The translations under genes were made by a program, and so were the position numbers. From UBA4615 sp046046245 (GTDB lineage Bacteria; Pseudomonadota; Gammaproteobacteria; Burkholderiales; Burkholderiaceae_E), in NCBI GenBank assembly GCA_046046245.1, contig JBJOKE010000066.1, positions 1 through 64,000 of the forward strand: a stretch of DNA of 64,000 bases, in the 5' to 3' direction. This document shows, one piece after another, positions 1 through 9,123 of the stretch. The notes beneath the pieces were generated by a model. The model had not been told where the DNA came from. It did no database searches and saw only the letters and a program-made list of their open reading frames with translations. The first letter of the stretch is position 1, and each line of letters opens with the position of its first letter.

Positions 1-133
1 ACCGGGGGGCGCGTCGGGCGCCGCGGGCGGCGCGCCGGCCGGCGCCCTCGCCGGCGACGCGAAGGGCGCCCCCGCGGCGGCGGCCGACGGCAAGGGCGCG
101 GCCGCACCGAAGGCCGGCGAGGCCGCGAAGTGA
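1..133 (+). CDS. RND efflux periplasmic adaptor (membrane fusion protein), C-terminal tail only
   Basis: The window opens inside this gene. Only the last 43 codons are present, reading in the frame that ends with TGA at 131-133. The visible tail is an Ala/Gly/Lys/Pro-rich low-complexity stretch with no domain that can be identified on its own. The call rests on position: its stop overlaps the GTG start of the RND pump by GTGA, and adaptor-pump-outer membrane factor is the standard order of tripartite efflux operons. The adaptor would bridge pump and outer-membrane channel in the periplasm. The long disordered tail is somewhat unusual for the family. Confidence 0.6.
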   Translation, partial: PGGASGAAGGAPAGALAGDAKGAPAAAADGKGAAAPKAGEAAK

Positions 134-3100
134 CGCGCGTCCCGCTCTCCCGCTTCTTCATCGAGCGGCCGGTCTTCGCGACCGTGCTGTCGGTGATCAT
201 CGTGCTCGCGGGCCTGGTGTCGGCGCTGATCCTGCCGGTCGCGCAGTACCCGGAGATCGCGCCACCCACGGTCACCATCACCGCGACCTACCCCGGCGCC
301 TCGGCCGAGACGCTCGCCCGTACCGTCGCCGCGCCGATCGAGGAGCAGCTCTCGGGCATCGAGGGCATGCTGTACTTCAACTCGTCCTCGTCGTCGAACG
401 GCACGGTGACCATCACCGCGACCTTCGAGGTCGGCACCGATACCGACAAGGCGACCTTCAACGTCAACAACCGGGTGCAGCTCGCCACCCCGCGGCTGCC
501 CGACGAGGTCCGCCGCAACGGCGTGATCGTCGCCAAGCGCTCGCAGAACTTCCTGCTGGTGATCGCGCTCAACTCGCCCAAGGGTTCGAAGGACACGCTG
601 TTCCTGTCGAACTACGCGACGCTGAACGTGATGGACGACATCAAGCGGATCAAGGGTGTCGCCGACGTCATCAACTTCAGCGCCCGCGACTACGCGATGC
701 GCGTCTGGCTGCGCCCCGACCGGATGGCGCAGCTCGGCATCACGACCACCGACGTCGCGCAGGCGATCGCCGCGCAGAACGCCCAGTTCGCCGCCGGCAA
801 GATCGGCGCCGAGCCCGCGCCGCCGGGCCAGCAGCTCACCTACACCGTCACCGCGCAGGGGCGCCTCGTCGAGCCCGAGCAGTTCGGCGAGATCGTGCTG
901 CGCTCGGGGGGCGCCGCCGGCGTGCTGCGGCTCAAGGACGTCGCCCGCATCGAGCTCGGCGCGCAGAGCTACGACGCCTCGAGCTTCGTCAACGGCAAGC
1001 CCTCGCTCGCGCTCGGCGTGTTCCTGCAGTCCGGCGCGAACGCGCTCGACACCGGCGCCGCGGTGAAGAAACGGATGGCCGAGCTGCAGCGCGACCGCTT
1101 CCCCGAAGACGTCGGCTACCTGATCCCCTACGACACCACGCGCTTCGTGTCGGCGTCGATCAACGAGGTGCTGAAGACGATCCTCGAGGCCGCGCTCATC
1201 GTCGTGCTCGTGGTGTTCGTCTTCCTGCAGACCTGGCGCGCGACGCTGATCCCGATGCTCGCGGTGCCGGTCTCGCTGATCGGCACCTTCGCCGGGCTGT
1301 GGCTGTTCGGCTTCTCGATCAACACGCTGACGCTGTTCGCGATGGTGCTGGCGATCGGCATCGTCGTCGACGATGCGATCGTGGTGCTCGAGAACGTCGA
1401 GCGGCTGATGCGCGAGGAGGGGCTGTCACCCGTGGCGGCCTCGATCGAGGCGATGCGCGAGGTGCAGGGTGCGGTGATCGGCATCGTGCTGGTGCTGTGC
1501 GCGGTGTTCATCCCGGTCGCATTCCTCGGCGGCCTCGCGGGCCAGCTGTACCGCCAGTTCGCGGTGACGGTGGCGATCGCGGTGGTGCTGTCGGGCGTGG
1601 TCGCGCTGACGCTCACGCCGGCGCTGTGCGCGATCCTGCTCAAGCCGCACGCGGGCGGACGCAGCGGTCTCGCGGGCCGCGCGTTCGGCGCGTTCGACGC
1701 GGGCTTCGGCTGGATCACGCGCCGCTACCTCGGCGCGGTGGGCCTGGCGCTGCGCCACCGGGTGATCGCGCTGCTGCTGTTCGTCGCGATGGTGGCCGGC
1801 ACGGTGTTCCTGCTGCAGCGCGTGCCGGGCAGCTTCGTGCCGCCGGAGGACCAGGGCTACATCATCGCGGCCGCGCAGCTGCCCGACGGCGCCACGCTGG
1901 AGCGCACGGCGCGGACCACCGAGACGCTGCGCCGGATGATCGGCGACAACAAGGCGGTCGAGGCCTTCTTCGCGATCAACGGATTCGACCTGATCGGCGG
2001 CGGCAACAAGTCGAACGCCGCCACCATGTTCCTGCCGATGGTGCCCTGGGACCAGCGCACGCAGACCTCGCCGCAGCTCGCCCAGCAGGTGATGGGCGCG
2101 GGCTTCGCGCTGCGCGACGGCATCGCGTTCGCCTTCGTGCCGCCGGCGATCCAGGGCCTCGGCCAGGCCGGCGGCTACGAGGTCTACGTGCAGAGCCGGC
2201 TCGACGCCGACCCGCAGCGGCTCGCGCAGGTCACCCAGCAGTTCATCGCGGCGCTGGGACGGCATCCGGTGCTCGCCGGCAACAACACCTTCTTCCGGCC
2301 GACGGTGCCGCAGCTGCGCGTCGAGGTCGACCGCGAGAAGGCGCTCGCGCTGGGCGTGAGCCCGGCCGAGGTGTTCCAGGCCCTGCAGGCGCAGATGGGC
2401 TCGCTGTACGTCAACGACTTCAACCGGTCGGGCCGCACCTACCGGGTGACCATCCAGGCCGACGCGCCGTATCGCTCGAATCCGGAGGACCTCGGCGCCG
2501 CCTACGTGCGCTCGGGCACCACCGGCTCGATGATCCCGCTGAAGTCGCTGATCACCGTCACCAACATCATCGGGCCGGAGCAGATCGAGCGCTACAACGG
2601 CTACATCGCCGCGAAGGTCCTCGGCGGCGCGAAGCCCGGCTTCTCGTCGGGCGAGGCGATCGCGGCGGTCGAGCAGGTCGCGCGCGAGGTGCTGCCCCCC
2701 GGCTACAACGCCGAGTGGACCGGCCAGGCCTTCCAGGAGAAGCGGACCGGTCGCGCGTCGATCTTCGCGTTCGGCTTCGCGATCGTGATGGTCTACCTGA
2801 TCCTGTCGGCGCTCTACGAACGCTGGGGCGTGCCGCTGTCGGTGATCCTCGCGGTGCCGTTCGCGCTCGCCGGCGCGCTCGGCGCGGTGATGCTGCGGTC
2901 GATGAACAACGACATCTACTTCCAGATCGGCCTGGTGGTGCTGATCGGCCTGGCCGCGAAGAACGCGATCCTGATCGCCGAGTTCGCGATGCAGGGGATG
3001 CAGCAGGGCAGGACCGCGGCCGAGGCCGCGGCCGAGGCCGCGCGGCTGCGGTTCCGGCCGATCGTGATGACCTCGCTCGCCTTCGTGCTGGGCGTGGTGC

Positions 3101-3312
3101 CGCTGGTGATCGCGACCGGCGCCGGCGCCGCGGCCCGCCAGTCGATGGGCACCGGCGTCTTCGGCGGGATGATCGTCGCGACCTTCGTCGCGCCGATCTT
3201 CGTGCCGCTGTTCTATTCGCTGCTCGCCCGCCGCGCGCGGCCGAGCCACGAACATCCCGAGGAACGGGGCGGCCCCGTCGTCGGCCACCCCCCGCAGGAG
3301 GACGTGACATGA
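130..3312 (+). CDS. RND multidrug efflux pump, HAE1 family (AcrB/MexF-like)
   Basis: Proton-driven inner-membrane exporter of 1060 residues, the usual size for AcrB/MexF pumps. It begins with the typical N-terminus (RFFIERPVFATVLS) and first membrane helix. The paired aspartates of the proton relay in transmembrane helix 4 are present (GIVVDDAIVVLEN, D414 and D415), as are the two large periplasmic loops and the second half with helices 7-12. The GTG start overlaps the adaptor stop and its own stop overlaps the outer-membrane factor ATG (ATGA), so all three are translationally coupled. The substrate cannot be read from sequence. No regulator gene is visible inside the window. Confidence 0.95.
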   Translation: MTRVPLSRFFIERPVFATVLSVIIVLAGLVSALILPVAQYPEIAPPTVTITATYPGASAETLARTVAAPIEEQLSGIEGMLYFNSSSSSNGTVTITATFEVGTDTDKATFNVNNRVQLATPRLPDEVRRNGVIVAKRSQNFLLVIALNSPKGSKDTLFLSNYATLNVMDDIKRIKGVADVINFSARDYAMRVWLRPDRMAQLGITTTDVAQAIAAQNAQFAAGKIGAEPAPPGQQLTYTVTAQGRLVEPEQFGEIVLRSGGAAGVLRLKDVARIELGAQSYDASSFVNGKPSLALGVFLQSGANALDTGAAVKKRMAELQRDRFPEDVGYLIPYDTTRFVSASINEVLKTILEAALIVVLVVFVFLQTWRATLIPMLAVPVSLIGTFAGLWLFGFSINTLTLFAMVLAIGIVVDDAIVVLENVERLMREEGLSPVAASIEAMREVQGAVIGIVLVLCAVFIPVAFLGGLAGQLYRQFAVTVAIAVVLSGVVALTLTPALCAILLKPHAGGRSGLAGRAFGAFDAGFGWITRRYLGAVGLALRHRVIALLLFVAMVAGTVFLLQRVPGSFVPPEDQGYIIAAAQLPDGATLERTARTTETLRRMIGDNKAVEAFFAINGFDLIGGGNKSNAATMFLPMVPWDQRTQTSPQLAQQVMGAGFALRDGIAFAFVPPAIQGLGQAGGYEVYVQSRLDADPQRLAQVTQQFIAALGRHPVLAGNNTFFRPTVPQLRVEVDREKALALGVSPAEVFQALQAQMGSLYVNDFNRSGRTYRVTIQADAPYRSNPEDLGAAYVRSGTTGSMIPLKSLITVTNIIGPEQIERYNGYIAAKVLGGAKPGFSSGEAIAAVEQVAREVLPPGYNAEWTGQAFQEKRTGRASIFAFGFAIVMVYLILSALYERWGVPLSVILAVPFALAGALGAVMLRSMNNDIYFQIGLVVLIGLAAKNAILIAEFAMQGMQQGRTAAEAAAEAARLRFRPIVMTSLAFVLGVVPLVIATGAGAAARQSMGTGVFGGMIVATFVAPIFVPLFYSLLARRARPSHEHPEERGGPVVGHPPQEDVT

Positions 3313-4784
3313 GCGTCGCGCCCGTCGTGTCGCCGCGCGCCGCAGCCGTCGGAGCGGGCCCCTTCGCGCGGACCGTCGCGCTCGCCTGCGCCGCGTTCGC
3401 CGTCGCCGGCTGCACCGCCGTCGGCCCGGACTACACCCGCCCCGCCACCGCGCTGCCCGCGGCCTTCCCCGAGCAGCCGGCCGTGCAGGCCCCGATCGTG
3501 CAGCCGCGCTGGTGGACGCTCTACGGCGACCCGGTGCTGGTGCGCCTGGTCGACGAGGCGCTCGCGCGCAATGCCGACGTCCGAGCGGCGGCCGCCCGGG
3601 TCGACGAGACCGAGGCGGTGCTCGCGCAGGCACGTGCCGCGCTGCTCCCGCAGGTCGACCTGCAGGGAGCGAGTTCGCGGACCCGCGCGACGCAGGTCGG
3701 CGCGGTGCCGCTGCCGGTCACCGCGCCGATCTGGCAGAACAGCCAGCGGCTCGTCCTCTCGACGACCTTCGAGATCGACTTCTGGGGCAAGCTGCGCCGC
3801 GCCGACGAAGCCGCGCGCGCACAGGCGCTCGGCAGCCGCTATGCCGAGGGCGTCGTCGCGACCACGCTCGCCGGCGCCACCGCGCAGTCGTACTTCGCGC
3901 TGCGCTCGCTCGACGCGCAGGGGCAGGCCACCGCGGCGACCGTGACGGCTCGCGAGGGCACGCTCGACCTCGCGCGGCGCCGCGTGCAGGGCGGCGTCGC
4001 CTCGGACCTCGACGTCGCGCAGGCGGCCGGCGCGCTCGCCGACGCGCGGGTGCAGCTCGTCGAGCTGCGCCGCCAGCGTGCGCTGGTCGAGCACCAGCTC
4101 GCGGTGCTGACCGGCCGCCCCGGCGCCGGCGTGCCGCCCACGGAGGGCTTCACCGCGCTGCCGGTGCCACCCGCGCCGCCCGCCGGGCTGCCCTCGAGCC
4201 TCGTCGACCGCCGGCCCGACGTGCTGCAGGCCGAGGCCTCGCTGGCGGCCGCGAGCGCGCTGATCGGCGTGGCCAAGGCCGCCGAGTACCCGAGCTTCTC
4301 GCTGACCGCCTTCCTCGGCGCACAGGCGGCCGACATCGGCAACGTGCTCGACGGGCGCGGCCGCGTCGGCCAGCTCGGCGCATCGGTGTTCTGGCCGGTG
4401 ATCGACGCCGGCCGTTACGCGGCACGTACCCGCGAGGCGCAGGCACGGGCCGAGCAGGCGGCGGCGGTCTACGAGAAGACCGTGCAGGTCGCGTGGCGCG
4501 AGGTCGCGGACGCGCTCGACAGCCTCGGCGCGGCGACCCGCTCCGAAGCCGACGTCCAGGCCCGGCTCGCAGCCGCCCGCGACGCGCTGCGGCTCGTGCA
4601 GGTCCGCTACGAGGCCGGCTACTCGGGCTACCTGGAGGTGCTGGACGCGCAGCGCACGCTCAACGCGGCGGAACTCGCGGCGATCCAGAACCGCCAGGCA
4701 CGGCTGGCGACGAGCGTGGAACTGATGAAGGCGCTGGGCGGCGGCTGGCAAGCGCCCGCGGCATTGGGGTCGACGGCGCGCTGA
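3309..4784 (+). CDS. Outer-membrane efflux lipoprotein, NodT/OprM family
   Basis: Trimeric outer-membrane channel of the RND system, 491 residues. The start is the ATG overlapping the pump stop. A lipoprotein signal ends in a lipobox with the acylated cysteine at residue 35 (AVAGC). The family opening CTAVGPDYTRP follows, and then two OEP repeats rich in long amphipathic Ala/Gln/Arg helices that form the periplasmic tunnel. It is the last gene of the efflux operon. Downstream, at about 4798-4817, GC-rich inverted repeats could end transcription, but no T-run is present. Confidence 0.93.
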   Translation: MSVAPVVSPRAAAVGAGPFARTVALACAAFAVAGCTAVGPDYTRPATALPAAFPEQPAVQAPIVQPRWWTLYGDPVLVRLVDEALARNADVRAAAARVDETEAVLAQARAALLPQVDLQGASSRTRATQVGAVPLPVTAPIWQNSQRLVLSTTFEIDFWGKLRRADEAARAQALGSRYAEGVVATTLAGATAQSYFALRSLDAQGQATAATVTAREGTLDLARRRVQGGVASDLDVAQAAGALADARVQLVELRRQRALVEHQLAVLTGRPGAGVPPTEGFTALPVPPAPPAGLPSSLVDRRPDVLQAEASLAAASALIGVAKAAEYPSFSLTAFLGAQAADIGNVLDGRGRVGQLGASVFWPVIDAGRYAARTREAQARAEQAAAVYEKTVQVAWREVADALDSLGAATRSEADVQARLAAARDALRLVQVRYEAGYSGYLEVLDAQRTLNAAELAAIQNRQARLATSVELMKALGGGWQAPAALGSTAR

Positions 4785-4850
4785 GCCCACGCGGGTCCCG
4801 GTCCCGGACCGGAACCGGCGCCGCGGCCGGGGAGCCCGCCTCGGACGCCG

Positions 4851-4937
4851 TCAGCGCAGCAGGCAGACGAGGAACTCGACCACCGACTGCACGGCGGTGA
4901 GGAGATCGTCGTCGAAGACCTTGAGGAGCTCTTCCAT
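4851..4937 (-). CDS. Possible 28-residue peptide of unknown function
   Basis: A short frame begins with ATG at 4937 and reads MEELLKVFDDD followed by a hydrophobic tail ending VVEFLVCLLR. Nearly all third codon positions are G or C, as in real genes of this window, and the peptide looks amphipathic. I see no good Shine-Dalgarno sequence and no relative I recognise. It may be a small membrane peptide or chance. Confidence 0.22.
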   Translation of the reverse strand: MEELLKVFDDDLLTAVQSVVEFLVCLLR

Positions 4938-5121
4938 GACGCGTGACTCGGATGATGCACCCGCCTGGCGCCGGAACGCCCCGTGCGGATCTGATGTGCG
5001 ACTGCAGCATTCTAGCGCGATGGGCGGGTGCGGCTCGACGGCCGTCTCGATCCGAGGCGGCCTCCGACAGCACATCGGACACGATGGCGTGCGCCCGGGT
5101 TTCGTGTCCGCGCGGTCATGG

Positions 5122-5151
5122 TTGCGGCGTCCGCTGCCGCACGGATAGGAT
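5122..5151 (+). promoter_or_regulatory. Candidate sigma-70 promoter for the ABC transporter operon
   Basis: TTGCGG at 5122-5127 and TAGGAT at 5146-5151 are separated by 18 bases, a fair match to -35 and -10 elements. The first ABC permease ATG lies 64 bases beyond the -10. Short motifs like this can occur by chance. Confidence 0.3.
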
Positions 5152-5214
5152 CGCCCCTCCCCGAGACACGGTGTCCACGACGACGCCGTGCACCGAACCA
5201 GGAGACCATTTCCG

Positions 5215-6012
5215 ATGAGGGCGAGCGGGCCGCAGACCGGCCTGGCCGGGCGCGCGCGCGCGGCGGTCCTGTTCGTGCTGCCGCTGGCGGCACTGGTGGT
5301 GCTGTGGGCGGCGCTCGTCCGGGCCTTCGAGGTCGACCCGCGGGTGTTCCCCGGCGTGGGCGCCGTCTGGCAGGCCGGCGTCGAGGCGGTGGCCGACGGC
5401 TCGCTGCCGAAGCACGTGGCCGCCAGCCTGGGCCGGGTCGCCGCCGGCACCGCCATCGCGCTGCTGCTCGGCATCCCGCTCGGCGTGGCGATGGGCGTCA
5501 GCCCCTCGGTCGCCGCGTTCTTCACGCCGCTGGTCCGCTTCTTCTCCGTGCTGGCCGGCATCGCGTGGATCCCGATCGCCACGCTGTGGTTCGGCTACGG
5601 CTTCGGCGCGATCACCTTCGTGATCTTCAATGCGGTCTTCTTCGTGGTCGCCTACAACACGCTGCTCGGCGTGGCCCGCATCCCGATGCCGGTCCGGCAC
5701 GCGGCGGCCTCGCTCGGCGCCGGCCGCTGGGCGATGCTGACCGAGGTGCTGCTGCCCGGCGCGCTGCCGAACATCGTGACCGGCGTGCGCACCGGGCTCG
5801 GCTTCGCGTGGCGAGGGCTGATCGCCGCCGAGATGATCGCCACCAACGTCGGGCTGGGCTACATGCTGTTCGCCGCACGCGACTTCTACCGGACCGAGGT
5901 GATCGTGCTCGGCATGGTGGTGATCGGCGTGCTGTGGCTCGTGCTCGACCGGTTGCTGCTCGCGCCGCTGGAGCGGCTGGCGGCGGAGCGGTGGGGGATG
6001 GTGAGGACATGA
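5215..6012 (+). CDS. ABC transporter permease 1 (SsuC/TauC-like)
   Basis: Inner-membrane subunit of a binding-protein-dependent importer, 265 residues with about six membrane helices and a BPD_transp_1 domain. The cytoplasmic EAA-type loop that contacts the ATPase reads HAAASLGAGRWAMLTEVLLP. I chose the ATG at 5215 because AGGAG at 5200-5204 lies a good distance upstream. A GTG at 5188 is in frame but has no such site. Its stop overlaps the next permease start. The two permeases resemble each other in their C-terminal halves (LLPGALPNI-TG-R-GLG), so they probably form a heterodimer. The substrate class is probably a sulfonate, nitrate or aromatic-like small anion, but this is not established. 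Confidence 0.88.
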   Translation: MRASGPQTGLAGRARAAVLFVLPLAALVVLWAALVRAFEVDPRVFPGVGAVWQAGVEAVADGSLPKHVAASLGRVAAGTAIALLLGIPLGVAMGVSPSVAAFFTPLVRFFSVLAGIAWIPIATLWFGYGFGAITFVIFNAVFFVVAYNTLLGVARIPMPVRHAAASLGAGRWAMLTEVLLPGALPNIVTGVRTGLGFAWRGLIAAEMIATNVGLGYMLFAARDFYRTEVIVLGMVVIGVLWLVLDRLLLAPLERLAAERWGMVRT

Positions 6013-6863
6013 GCGCCGCGATGCCCTCCTCCCCGACCGCGGGCGTCCGCCCCACGCCCTGGCAGCGCGTGCAGCGCGGCTGGATCCGCGCGACCGCCGC
6101 CGTGCCCGCGCTGCGCTCGATCCTGCCCTTCGTGCCGCTGGTGGCCGCGTGGTGGATCGCCGCCGCGCTCGAAGTCTTCCCGAAGGCCTTCTTCCCGGGG
6201 CCCGTCGATGTCGTCAACGCGTTCTTCTCGCTGATCCGCAAGGGCATCCTGCCCGAGTACCTCGCCGACAGCGTCACGCGGCTCGCGGCCGGCGCGGCGG
6301 TCGGCATCGCGCTCGCGATCCCGATCGGCGTGCTGATCGGCACCTCGCGGCGCGCCCACGCGGCGCTGTGGCCGGTGCTGCTGTTCTTCCAGGCGGTGGG
6401 CGACATCGCGTGGCTGCCGATCCTGCTGGTGTGGTTCGGCTTCGGCCTGACCACGATGACCTTCGTGATCGTCTACACCGTGCTGTTCCCGGTCGTGCTG
6501 AACACCGTGCTCGGCATCCGCTCGGTGCCGATCGACCTGGTGCGGGCGGCCCGCAGCCTGGGCGCGTCGCCGGCCCGCGTGCTCTGGGAGGTGCTGCTGC
6601 CGGGCGCGCTGCCGAACATCATGACCGGGCTGCGCAACGGGCTGGGCTACGGCTGGCGCGCGCTGATCGCGGCCGAGATCATCGTCGGCACGAGCGGCAT
6701 CGGCTTCATGATGTTCGACGCCCGCCGCGCGGGCTCGGTGGTGGAGATCATGCTGGGCATGGTGGTGCTCGGCGCGCTCTGGTACGCGGTGGACGCGTGG
6801 GTGCTCGCGCCGATCGAGCGCGCGACCGGCCAGCGCTGGGGGATGGTGCAGAGGGATCGATGA
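6009..6863 (+). CDS. ABC transporter permease 2 (SsuC/TauC-like)
   Basis: Second membrane subunit of the same importer, 284 residues, coupled to permease 1 by an ATGA overlap. It carries the EAA loop (RAARSLGASPARVLWEVLLP), six predicted membrane helices and a cytoplasmic N-terminal extension of about 35 residues. Its stop overlaps the ATPase start. Two unlike permeases in one operon is less common for the taurine/sulfonate class, where a single permease usually forms a homodimer. Confidence 0.88.
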   Translation: MSAAMPSSPTAGVRPTPWQRVQRGWIRATAAVPALRSILPFVPLVAAWWIAAALEVFPKAFFPGPVDVVNAFFSLIRKGILPEYLADSVTRLAAGAAVGIALAIPIGVLIGTSRRAHAALWPVLLFFQAVGDIAWLPILLVWFGFGLTTMTFVIVYTVLFPVVLNTVLGIRSVPIDLVRAARSLGASPARVLWEVLLPGALPNIMTGLRNGLGYGWRALIAAEIIVGTSGIGFMMFDARRAGSVVEIMLGMVVLGALWYAVDAWVLAPIERATGQRWGMVQRDR

Positions 6864-7618
6864 AGGCGCTGGCGCTCGAGGGACTGTCGAAGACCTACTA
6901 CGACCCGTACAAGGGCACCCAGGTGACCGCGGTGCGCGACGTGTCGCTGCACGTCGCGCCGGGCGAGTTCGTGTCGCTGGTCGGGCCGTCGGGCTGCGGC
7001 AAGACGACGATCCTGAACATGATCGCCGGCTTCCTGCCGCACACCGGCGGGCGCATCCTCGTCGACGGCCGCGAGGTCGACGGCCCGGGGCCGGACCGCG
7101 GCGTGGTGTTCCAGTCCTTCGCGCTCTTCCCGTGGAAGACCGTGCTGGACAACGTCGGCTTCGGCCCGAAGATGCGCGGCGTGCCACGTGCCGAGCGCGA
7201 CCGCATCGCCCGCGACTACCTCGCGCTCGCCGGCCTCGCGCATGCGGCCGACCGCTACCCGGCCGAGCTGTCGGGCGGCATGCAGCAGCGCGTGGGCGTG
7301 GTCCGCGCGCTCGCCAACGAGCCCGACGTGCTGCTGATGGACGAGCCCTTCGCGAGCGTCGACGCGCAGACGCGGCTGATGCTGCAGGAGGAGCTGACGC
7401 GGATCTGGCAGCAGCGCCGCACCACGGTGCTCTTCATCACCCACGACGTGCCCGAGGCGGTCTTCCTCGCCAACCGCGTGGTGGTGCTCTCCAAGGGCAC
7501 GGTGCTCGACGACATCGCGGTGCCGCTGCCGCATCCGCGGCGATGGGACGCCCTGGTCGAGGACGACGCCTTCAAGTCGCTGTCGGCGCGGGTGCTGGCG
7601 AAGGTGCGCTCGGCATGA
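6860..7618 (+). CDS. ABC transporter ATP-binding protein (SsuB/TauB-like)
   Basis: ATPase of the importer, 252 residues. Walker A is GPSGCGKTT (residues 42-50), the signature is LSGGMQQ (137-143), Walker B is VLLMDEP (157-163), and the H-loop histidine is in FITHD. The Q-loop sits in VVFQSFALFPW. All elements needed for ATP hydrolysis are intact. It overlaps both neighbours by ATGA. Confidence 0.93.
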   Translation: MKALALEGLSKTYYDPYKGTQVTAVRDVSLHVAPGEFVSLVGPSGCGKTTILNMIAGFLPHTGGRILVDGREVDGPGPDRGVVFQSFALFPWKTVLDNVGFGPKMRGVPRAERDRIARDYLALAGLAHAADRYPAELSGGMQQRVGVVRALANEPDVLLMDEPFASVDAQTRLMLQEELTRIWQQRRTTVLFITHDVPEAVFLANRVVVLSKGTVLDDIAVPLPHPRRWDALVEDDAFKSLSARVLAKVRSA

Positions 7619-7950
7619 GACCGGGCCTGCTGCGCGACGCGCTGCGGAGCACGCAGGGTCGCGTCGTGATCGCCGGCATCGTCGCCTGGGCGGTCTACGA
7701 GACCTGGCTGTCGCTCGCCGCACCGGGCAAGGTGACCGGCGAGTTCCCGCCGGACCGCGAGCGGGTCGCGGTGCTGGTCACGCTGCCCTTCCCGCCCGAG
7801 CGCTTCCACGTGATGGTCTTCCAGCGCTTCGGGCGCGTCTCGGGCACGGACGGCAACACCGTCGAGGTCCGCGGCGTGCCCAAGGCGAACCTCGAGCGGC
7901 TCGCGCGGCCCTACTGGGTCGAGCGCGTCGAGCCGCTGAAGCAGCCCTGA
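7615..7950 (+). CDS. Small membrane-anchored protein of unknown function in the ABC operon
   Basis: A 111-residue protein whose ATG overlaps the ATPase stop. One hydrophobic segment lies around residues 17-37 (VVIAGIVAWAVYETWLSLAA). A small soluble domain follows (about 45-110), including FPPERFHVMVFQRFGRVSG. I do not recognise the family. Its coupling to the transporter genes suggests an accessory role, but nothing in the sequence shows which. Confidence 0.65.
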   Translation: MRPGLLRDALRSTQGRVVIAGIVAWAVYETWLSLAAPGKVTGEFPPDRERVAVLVTLPFPPERFHVMVFQRFGRVSGTDGNTVEVRGVPKANLERLARPYWVERVEPLKQP

Positions 7951-7964
7951 CCCCAGACCCCACG

Positions 7965-7985
7965 CACCACCACCACCACCACCAC
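7965..7985 (+). repeat. (CAC)7 trinucleotide repeat in the leader of the binding-protein gene
   Basis: Seven perfect CAC units lie directly before the AGGAG Shine-Dalgarno sequence (7986-7990 region) of the binding-protein gene. Repeat-length changes by slippage would shift the leader without altering the coding sequence. No function is shown. Confidence 0.9.
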
Positions 7986-7997
7986 AGGAGACACGCG

Positions 7998-9053
7998 ATG
8001 CTGTTCCGGGTACTGATGTTCACCCTCGCGATGCTGGCGGGCACGGCCGCGCACGCGCAGGCACTGGTCAAGCTGAAGGCCGGCATGGTCACAGGCATCG
8101 ACCAGATCGGCCTGCCGATCGCGCTCGAGCGCGGCTTCTTCGAGAAGTACGGGCTCGATGTCACGATCGCACGGCCCTACGCCACCGGCGTCGACGCGCT
8201 GAACGCGCTGCAGGCCGGCGAGAGCGAGATCGTGCAGGTGGGCGTGCCGATGATCGGCGCGGTGCTGCGCGGCATGGACCTGGTCGCGCTCGGCAACTAC
8301 AGCGGCAACTCGACCAAGCTCGGCTCGGACGCGACGATGGCGCTGATCGCGCGGGCCGACTCGGGCATCGTCAAGGGCGACCTGAAATCGCTCAGGGGCA
8401 AGAAGATCGCCGCCTCGTTCGGAACGATCAACCACCTCTACGTGCTCGCGCTGCTCGAGAAGGCGGGCCTCACGCCGAACGACGTCACGCTGGTCAACAC
8501 GCCGCCGCCCGACATGACGGTGGCGCTGCTCGCCAAGGGCATCGACGCGTTCTCGGCCTGGGATCCGTGGCCGATCGTCGCGCTGAAGGACGTGCCGGGC
8601 GCCGTCGAGGTCATCCGCGGCGGCGACGTGATCTCGTACGTGGGCTACAACGTCGCGCTGCGCGGCTGGGTGGAGAAGAACGGCGCGACGATCGAGAAGT
8701 TCCTCGCCGCGGTGTCCGAGGCCGACCAGTGGATGCGCGCCAACCCGAAGCAGGCCGCGCAGGTGGCGACGCGATGGATCCCGGGCCTGAAGCCCGAGAT
8801 CGCCGAGGCCGCGATGCAGTACAACGTCACGCAGACCGACCGCCGCCTGTCGGCGAACAACTTCCGCGCGCTGCACGCGGCGCAGGATCGGCTCTTCAAG
8901 CTCGGCGTGATCAAGCAGACCTTCGACGTCAACCGACACATCGAGCCGAAGCACATCCTGAAGGTGATGCAGGACAACCCGAAGCTCTTCGCCGACCTGC
9001 CGCCGATCCCGGCGGCCGCGCAGATCGGCCCGGGCTACCAGTTCAAGCCCTGA
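7998..9053 (+). CDS. ABC transporter substrate-binding protein, NMT1/SsuA-like
   Basis: Periplasmic receptor of the importer, 351 residues. A cleavable signal peptide ends around AHAQ (about residues 1-21). A periplasmic-binding-protein type 2 fold follows (KLKAGMVTGIDQIGLPIALERGFFEKYGLDV), typical of NMT1/THI5 and SsuA proteins. AGGAG lies 8 bases before the ATG. The gene follows the small protein after a 47-base gap that holds the CAC repeat, so it could be expressed more strongly than the membrane genes. Confidence 0.9.
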   Translation: MLFRVLMFTLAMLAGTAAHAQALVKLKAGMVTGIDQIGLPIALERGFFEKYGLDVTIARPYATGVDALNALQAGESEIVQVGVPMIGAVLRGMDLVALGNYSGNSTKLGSDATMALIARADSGIVKGDLKSLRGKKIAASFGTINHLYVLALLEKAGLTPNDVTLVNTPPPDMTVALLAKGIDAFSAWDPWPIVALKDVPGAVEVIRGGDVISYVGYNVALRGWVEKNGATIEKFLAAVSEADQWMRANPKQAAQVATRWIPGLKPEIAEAAMQYNVTQTDRRLSANNFRALHAAQDRLFKLGVIKQTFDVNRHIEPKHILKVMQDNPKLFADLPPIPAAAQIGPGYQFKP

Positions 9054-9123
9054 GCCCCCGGGGCGCGCGCGGCGACGCGCGCGCCCGTCGCGGCCCCGAC
9101 CGCACCGCCTCCGGAGAGCCTCG

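Larger units (their letters stand above)
4785..5214. other. Intergenic region between efflux and ABC transporter operons
   Basis: This 430-base stretch holds no long convincing gene. It contains short GC-rich inverted repeats just after the efflux operon, a possible 28-codon reading frame on the minus strand (4851-4937), and a plausible sigma-70-type promoter near 5122-5151 for the ABC operon. Nothing else stands out. Confidence 0.6.

Noticed and set aside
1299..3308. Long open frame in another register through the RND pump gene, continuous with the outer-membrane factor
   Set aside because: High GC keeps alternative frames open. The pump frame has all family motifs, and the outer-membrane factor starts at the ATG at 3309 with its own signal peptide.
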